A stretch of 64,000 nt of DNA. It comes from Chitinophagales bacterium (lineage in GTDB: Bacteria > Bacteroidota > Bacteroidia > Chitinophagales > Saprospiraceae). The stretch is taken from assembly GCA_013298845.1 (NCBI GenBank), contig JAAFJN010000007.1, positions 1 through 64,000 of the forward strand, read 5' to 3'. Every line of letters begins with the position of its first letter. Within the stretch, counting starts at the first letter, position 1. Both the position numbers and the translations under genes were made by a program. The notes under the pieces were generated by a model that was given only the letters and a program-made list of their open reading frames with translations, had not been told where the DNA came from and searched no databases. Shown here piece after piece: positions 61,247 to 64,000 of the stretch.

Positions 61247-62080
61247 ATGAAATACCGCATACTTGGGCTTTTATTGGCACTATTCATCGGTGCCGCACCG
61301 CTTTTGGGGCAACATTTGGGCACCAGCCTTAATTTTGGCCTGCGCAAAACGTTTAATTTTTCCGAAAAAAACCTGTGGGTGCTTCGGCAGCAGGTGCAAT
61401 TGAACCCCGAAATAGAACGCTACAACGACCGTTATGGCGATTATTTTAACGAAGATGATTTTTGGGTAATTCCAACGCGTTATCAGAACCCGGACAACGA
61501 TGCCGAACCCGACGACGATGATAATAACGGCTCCTCCTCCGGGGGCGGAAATACCCCGCTGTTCCCGGAACTCAACGACGCACCTACCCGCGTTTTGGTG
61601 GAGTGGCGTTCCACCACGTCCACGGTATTTACCCATAAAATACGGCCCTGGCTGCGGGTAAACAGCGCTTACGCCTTTTTTTACAACGGCAACGACCGCC
61701 GACACACTTTCCGTACCGAATTGGATTACCGCGTGGTGAAGCAGTTTTATCCCAAAAGCAAATGGGATATTTCGGTGCGCAGCCTGGTGCAATGCAGTGG
61801 CCAACGCGACGATGGCGCACTCGAATGGGCAACGTTTTGGGTGCCGCGTTTTGATGTGGAATGGAAATACCGCCCCCGGCACACGCTGGCCATTAGCCAA
61901 ACGGTCAACGGCGTATTAGAAGATCAACGCGTGGCCTTTGACCGTTGGCGCTTGGCGTGTAACCTGCAATTTGACCTGAGTAAAAAACACCGCTACACTT
62001 TTGGATACCAGTACCAACGACGGCTCGATCAGCCCGTTCGTTCGCACACGCTCCAGTTTAGTTACGAAATAAGATTATAG
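61247..62080 (+). CDS. Outer-membrane beta-barrel protein, DUF2490-like
   Basis: A 277-residue protein from the ATG at 61247 (signal peptide MKYRILGLLLALFIGAAPLLGQ). Alternating amphipathic strands fill the protein, with an acidic Asp/Gly-rich insert (DNDAEPDDDDNNGSSSGGG) in an early loop and a typical terminal strand (RSHTLQFSYEIRL). FYNGNDRRHTFRTELDYRV and YRYTFGYQYQRR-like strands recall DUF2490 barrels. No enzymatic residues were recognised. A candidate ECF promoter precedes it. Confidence 0.7.
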   Translation: MKYRILGLLLALFIGAAPLLGQHLGTSLNFGLRKTFNFSEKNLWVLRQQVQLNPEIERYNDRYGDYFNEDDFWVIPTRYQNPDNDAEPDDDDNNGSSSGGGNTPLFPELNDAPTRVLVEWRSTTSTVFTHKIRPWLRVNSAYAFFYNGNDRRHTFRTELDYRVVKQFYPKSKWDISVRSLVQCSGQRDDGALEWATFWVPRFDVEWKYRPRHTLAISQTVNGVLEDQRVAFDRWRLACNLQFDLSKKHRYTFGYQYQRRLDQPVRSHTLQFSYEIRL

Positions 62081-62177
62081 GAATAGCAGTACAGTTTTCT
62101 ATTGACCGATGTTACGCTTTTATTTGCCCTCCGTAATCGAGCACCTCGTCCGCTGTTTGGCGGATGGGGTGTGTTGT

Positions 62178-62912
62178 TTATTGGTGTTTCTTTTTTAGTT
62201 CTTTGGCCAATTTAATCGAATGTTTCAACGAGTTTTTATTGTTCCAATCGCTGTGCGCAATAATGATAAATTTGGGTTTTGGGTACTTTTTTTGCACTTT
62301 TTTGAGGGTTGCGGCGTATTCCAGCACGTTGGCATCGCCCAAATAACCGAGGGTTTCGTCGTCCGCGCCTTTAATTAAACACCCGCCGTAGAGGATTTTT
62401 TCTTTTCCAAACCAAAGTACAATATTATCGGCGGTATGTCCTTCGCCGGGGTAAAAGGTTTCAAAACGGTATTGCCCGATCTGGAACACCGTATCTTTTG
62501 TTGTCAAAAATTCCGCGCGTTTTTTGCCGTTTTTTTGACTCAATTCATCGGTGTATGCTGTCGTGTAGGTTTTTATGCCTTGTTGACGGTAATATTCCAG
62601 CCCGGCCGTTTTGTCGCTGTGCCAGTGGGTAGCAATGGCAAATACCACCTTTTGTTGGTGTCTTTTTTGAATGCTGTCGAGCAAGGGTTGAAACTGCGTG
62701 GTATCCCAAGGGGTATCAAACAGCGCAACACCCTGGTTGGTCACGAGGTACATGCCATTGGCGGGCACCTGGTAGCCTTCGTACAGGTTGTAAGTGGTGT
62801 AAATGTAAAAATCGCCCGTGAGGTGGGTGATGTTCAACGGTGGTTTTTGGGTTTGGCCAAAAATACTGTTCAGGGTGCATAAAAATGCAAAGATCAGGGT
62901 GGCAAAGCGCAT
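62178..62912 (-). CDS. Subclass B1 metallo-beta-lactamase-like hydrolase
   Basis: A 244-residue periplasmic protein (signal peptide MRFATLIFAFLCTLNSIFGQ). All zinc ligands of subclass B1 enzymes are in place: THWHSDKTAG (HxHxD), GEGHTADN (third His), GGCLIKG (Cys) and IIAHSDW (last His). The GYLGDANV segment and overall length match chromosomal B1 enzymes of Bacteroidota (BlaB/IND/CfiA type). The family hydrolyses beta-lactams including carbapenems, but substrate range cannot be read from sequence. It is a single gene on the minus strand, without mobile elements beside it, so it is likely intrinsic to the species. Confidence 0.88.
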   Translation of the reverse strand: MRFATLIFAFLCTLNSIFGQTQKPPLNITHLTGDFYIYTTYNLYEGYQVPANGMYLVTNQGVALFDTPWDTTQFQPLLDSIQKRHQQKVVFAIATHWHSDKTAGLEYYRQQGIKTYTTAYTDELSQKNGKKRAEFLTTKDTVFQIGQYRFETFYPGEGHTADNIVLWFGKEKILYGGCLIKGADDETLGYLGDANVLEYAATLKKVQKKYPKPKFIIIAHSDWNNKNSLKHSIKLAKELKKKHQ

Positions 62913-63076
62913 AGTGGTCTTGTTAAAAAGTGGGTGTTATTTGAATAGTTTAGTCACAAAATTAGCGCAGCGGCCGCGCCATTCGGCCGGTTTTTCTGCC
63001 AAAAAGATATTTTACGCCTACCAAAGCGCGAATTTTTCCCAAAAGTTAATTTTGAGTAAATTTTTTTCCCGCCCGT

Positions 63077-63104
63077 GGTAACATTGTCGAGCCACTCCGA
63101 TATA
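63077..63104 (+). promoter_or_regulatory. Candidate ECF-type promoter upstream of glycerate kinase
   Basis: GGTAACATT (63077-63085), N12, CGATATA (63098-63104), 40 bp before the start codon at 63145. Third copy of the bipartite motif in under 5 kb. Confidence 0.55.
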
Positions 63105-63144
63105 CCGTGGAATTTGAAGTTTTACAGTATAAAAAACACACACC

Positions 63145-64000
63145 ATGAATATTTTGATTGCTCCGTCTGGTTTTAAAGAAAGTTTAATGGCTGATGCCGT
63201 GGCTAATTGTATCGAAAATGGCGTTCGCCGCATTATTGGCAACGCGAATATCCATAAAATTCCGGTGGTGGATGGCGGCGAAGGTTTTGCCAAAATTTTG
63301 ATCCATGCGACCGGCGGTACTTTACACGAAGTACAAACCACCGGCCCAACGGGTGAAAAAATACCAAGCCACTTTGGTTTTTTGGGTGGAGAAACCAAAA
63401 AAACGGCGATTCTCGAAATGGCCGCCACGGCGGGTTTATCGTTGGTTCCCCGCGATGTACGCAACCCCATGCTCACGACGACCTACGGGGTGGGTGAACT
63501 TATCCGCCACGCCCTCGACGCCGGTGCCGAACGGATCCTCATCGGTTGCGGCGACAGCGGCACCAACGACGGCGGGGCCGGTATGGTGCAGGCGTTGGGT
63601 GCGCGTTTGCTCGACCGCAATGGCCACGATATTCGTTTGGGCGCTATCGGGTTGTTGGACCTGCACACCATTGATATTACCCACCTCGACCCCCGGTTGA
63701 AACAAGTACAAATTGACGTGGCCTGCAATCCGCACGTACAGTTGTGCGGCGAACAAGGGGTTGCGCGGATATTTGGCCCCCAAAAAGGCGCTACGCCCGA
63801 ACAAGTGAACCTGTTAGATGCTGCTTTGACGCATTGGGGAAGCCTGATTGAAACAAGCCTTGGGCAACGGGTAATCGGGGTGCCGGGCAGTGGGGCTTCG
63901 GGTGGATTAGGTTCCGGGTTAATGGCTTTTTTGAACGCCAAACTGCACCCGCGTTACGATATTATCATGAAATACCAGCAGGTAGAGCAAAAATTGCCGG
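63145..64000 (+). CDS. Glycerate kinase (GlxK/GarK family), 3' end outside the window
   Basis: 285 codons are visible of an expected about 375-380; the gene runs off the window edge. MNILIAPSGFKESLMADAVA is the standard start of glycerate kinase type 1 (PF02595). Further family motifs are KIPVVDGGEGF, ILIGCGDSGTNDGGAGMVQALGARL and VPGSGASGGLGSGLMAFLNA. The enzyme phosphorylates D-glycerate to 2- or 3-phosphoglycerate. No frameshift is seen. Its placement behind an ECF-type promoter motif beside surface-protein genes is unexpected. Confidence 0.93.
   Translation, partial: MNILIAPSGFKESLMADAVANCIENGVRRIIGNANIHKIPVVDGGEGFAKILIHATGGTLHEVQTTGPTGEKIPSHFGFLGGETKKTAILEMAATAGLSLVPRDVRNPMLTTTYGVGELIRHALDAGAERILIGCGDSGTNDGGAGMVQALGARLLDRNGHDIRLGAIGLLDLHTIDITHLDPRLKQVQIDVACNPHVQLCGEQGVARIFGPQKGATPEQVNLLDAALTHWGSLIETSLGQRVIGVPGSGASGGLGSGLMAFLNAKLHPRYDIIMKYQQVEQKLP

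Overview
The window looks like a chromosome segment of a Bacteroidota bacterium, most probably of the Saprospiraceae type. Support for this: type IX secretion (T9SS) sorting tails, a PorP/SprF protein, SprB-type repeats, a gliding-motility-type C-terminal domain, a SusC/SusD polysaccharide utilization locus with a hybrid two-component regulator, Bacteroidota-type promoter boxes (TAnnTTTG) and few Shine-Dalgarno sequences. No rRNA, tRNA, CRISPR array or complete insertion sequence was seen.

Region 1 (1-20.3 kb) is mixed. It starts with an effector-associated-domain (EAD11-like) membrane protein followed by a caspase gene cut short by an inverted-repeat element. Then come an ABC ATPase, a serine hydrolase, a DUF6090-like protein, an Omp85/TamA-like barrel, a PagL-like lipid A deacylase, a membrane patatin, T9SS cargo proteins, a feruloyl-esterase-like enzyme, peptidase T, a DUF3667 protein, an orphan XisI and acetoacetyl-CoA synthetase.

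Region 2 (20.3-32.6 kb, minus strand) is the most unusual part: a tight seven-gene operon. In transcription order it encodes two degenerate trans-isoprenyl-diphosphate-synthase-fold proteins, a 1161-residue divergent histidine-kinase-like protein, two unknown alpha/beta proteins, a REC-REC-AAA+ (sigma-54-activator type) protein, and a receiver-LRR-TIR protein. A perfect 15-bp inverted repeat overlaps the likely promoter and abuts the first start codon. I read it as a phosphorelay-controlled TIR effector (conflict or programmed-death) system. I know no described system with this composition. A 156-aa protein gene lies upstream, and two-TM small proteins sit on both sides.

Region 3 (34.5-51.4 kb, plus strand) is a beta-mannan utilization locus: SusC, SusD, two IPT/TIG surface glycan-binding lipoproteins, a GH26 mannanase, a GH5-like DUF5060 glycosidase with T9SS tail, and a 1429-aa hybrid two-component regulator. 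Its intergenic spaces carry related palindromic repeats.

Region 4 (51.4-64 kb) has a minus-strand operon of ECF sigma factor, membrane TPR protein, papain-like peptidase, caspase-like peptidase and PorP/SprF. Opposite it are secreted FN3-like and SprB-repeat proteins, an outer-membrane-protein gene, a subclass B1 metallo-beta-lactamase-like gene and a glycerate kinase cut by the window end. A shared bipartite motif (GGTAACATT-N12-CGATRTR) lies upstream of three plus-strand units here, and a looser copy lies in front of the sigma gene. This suggests a local ECF regulon.
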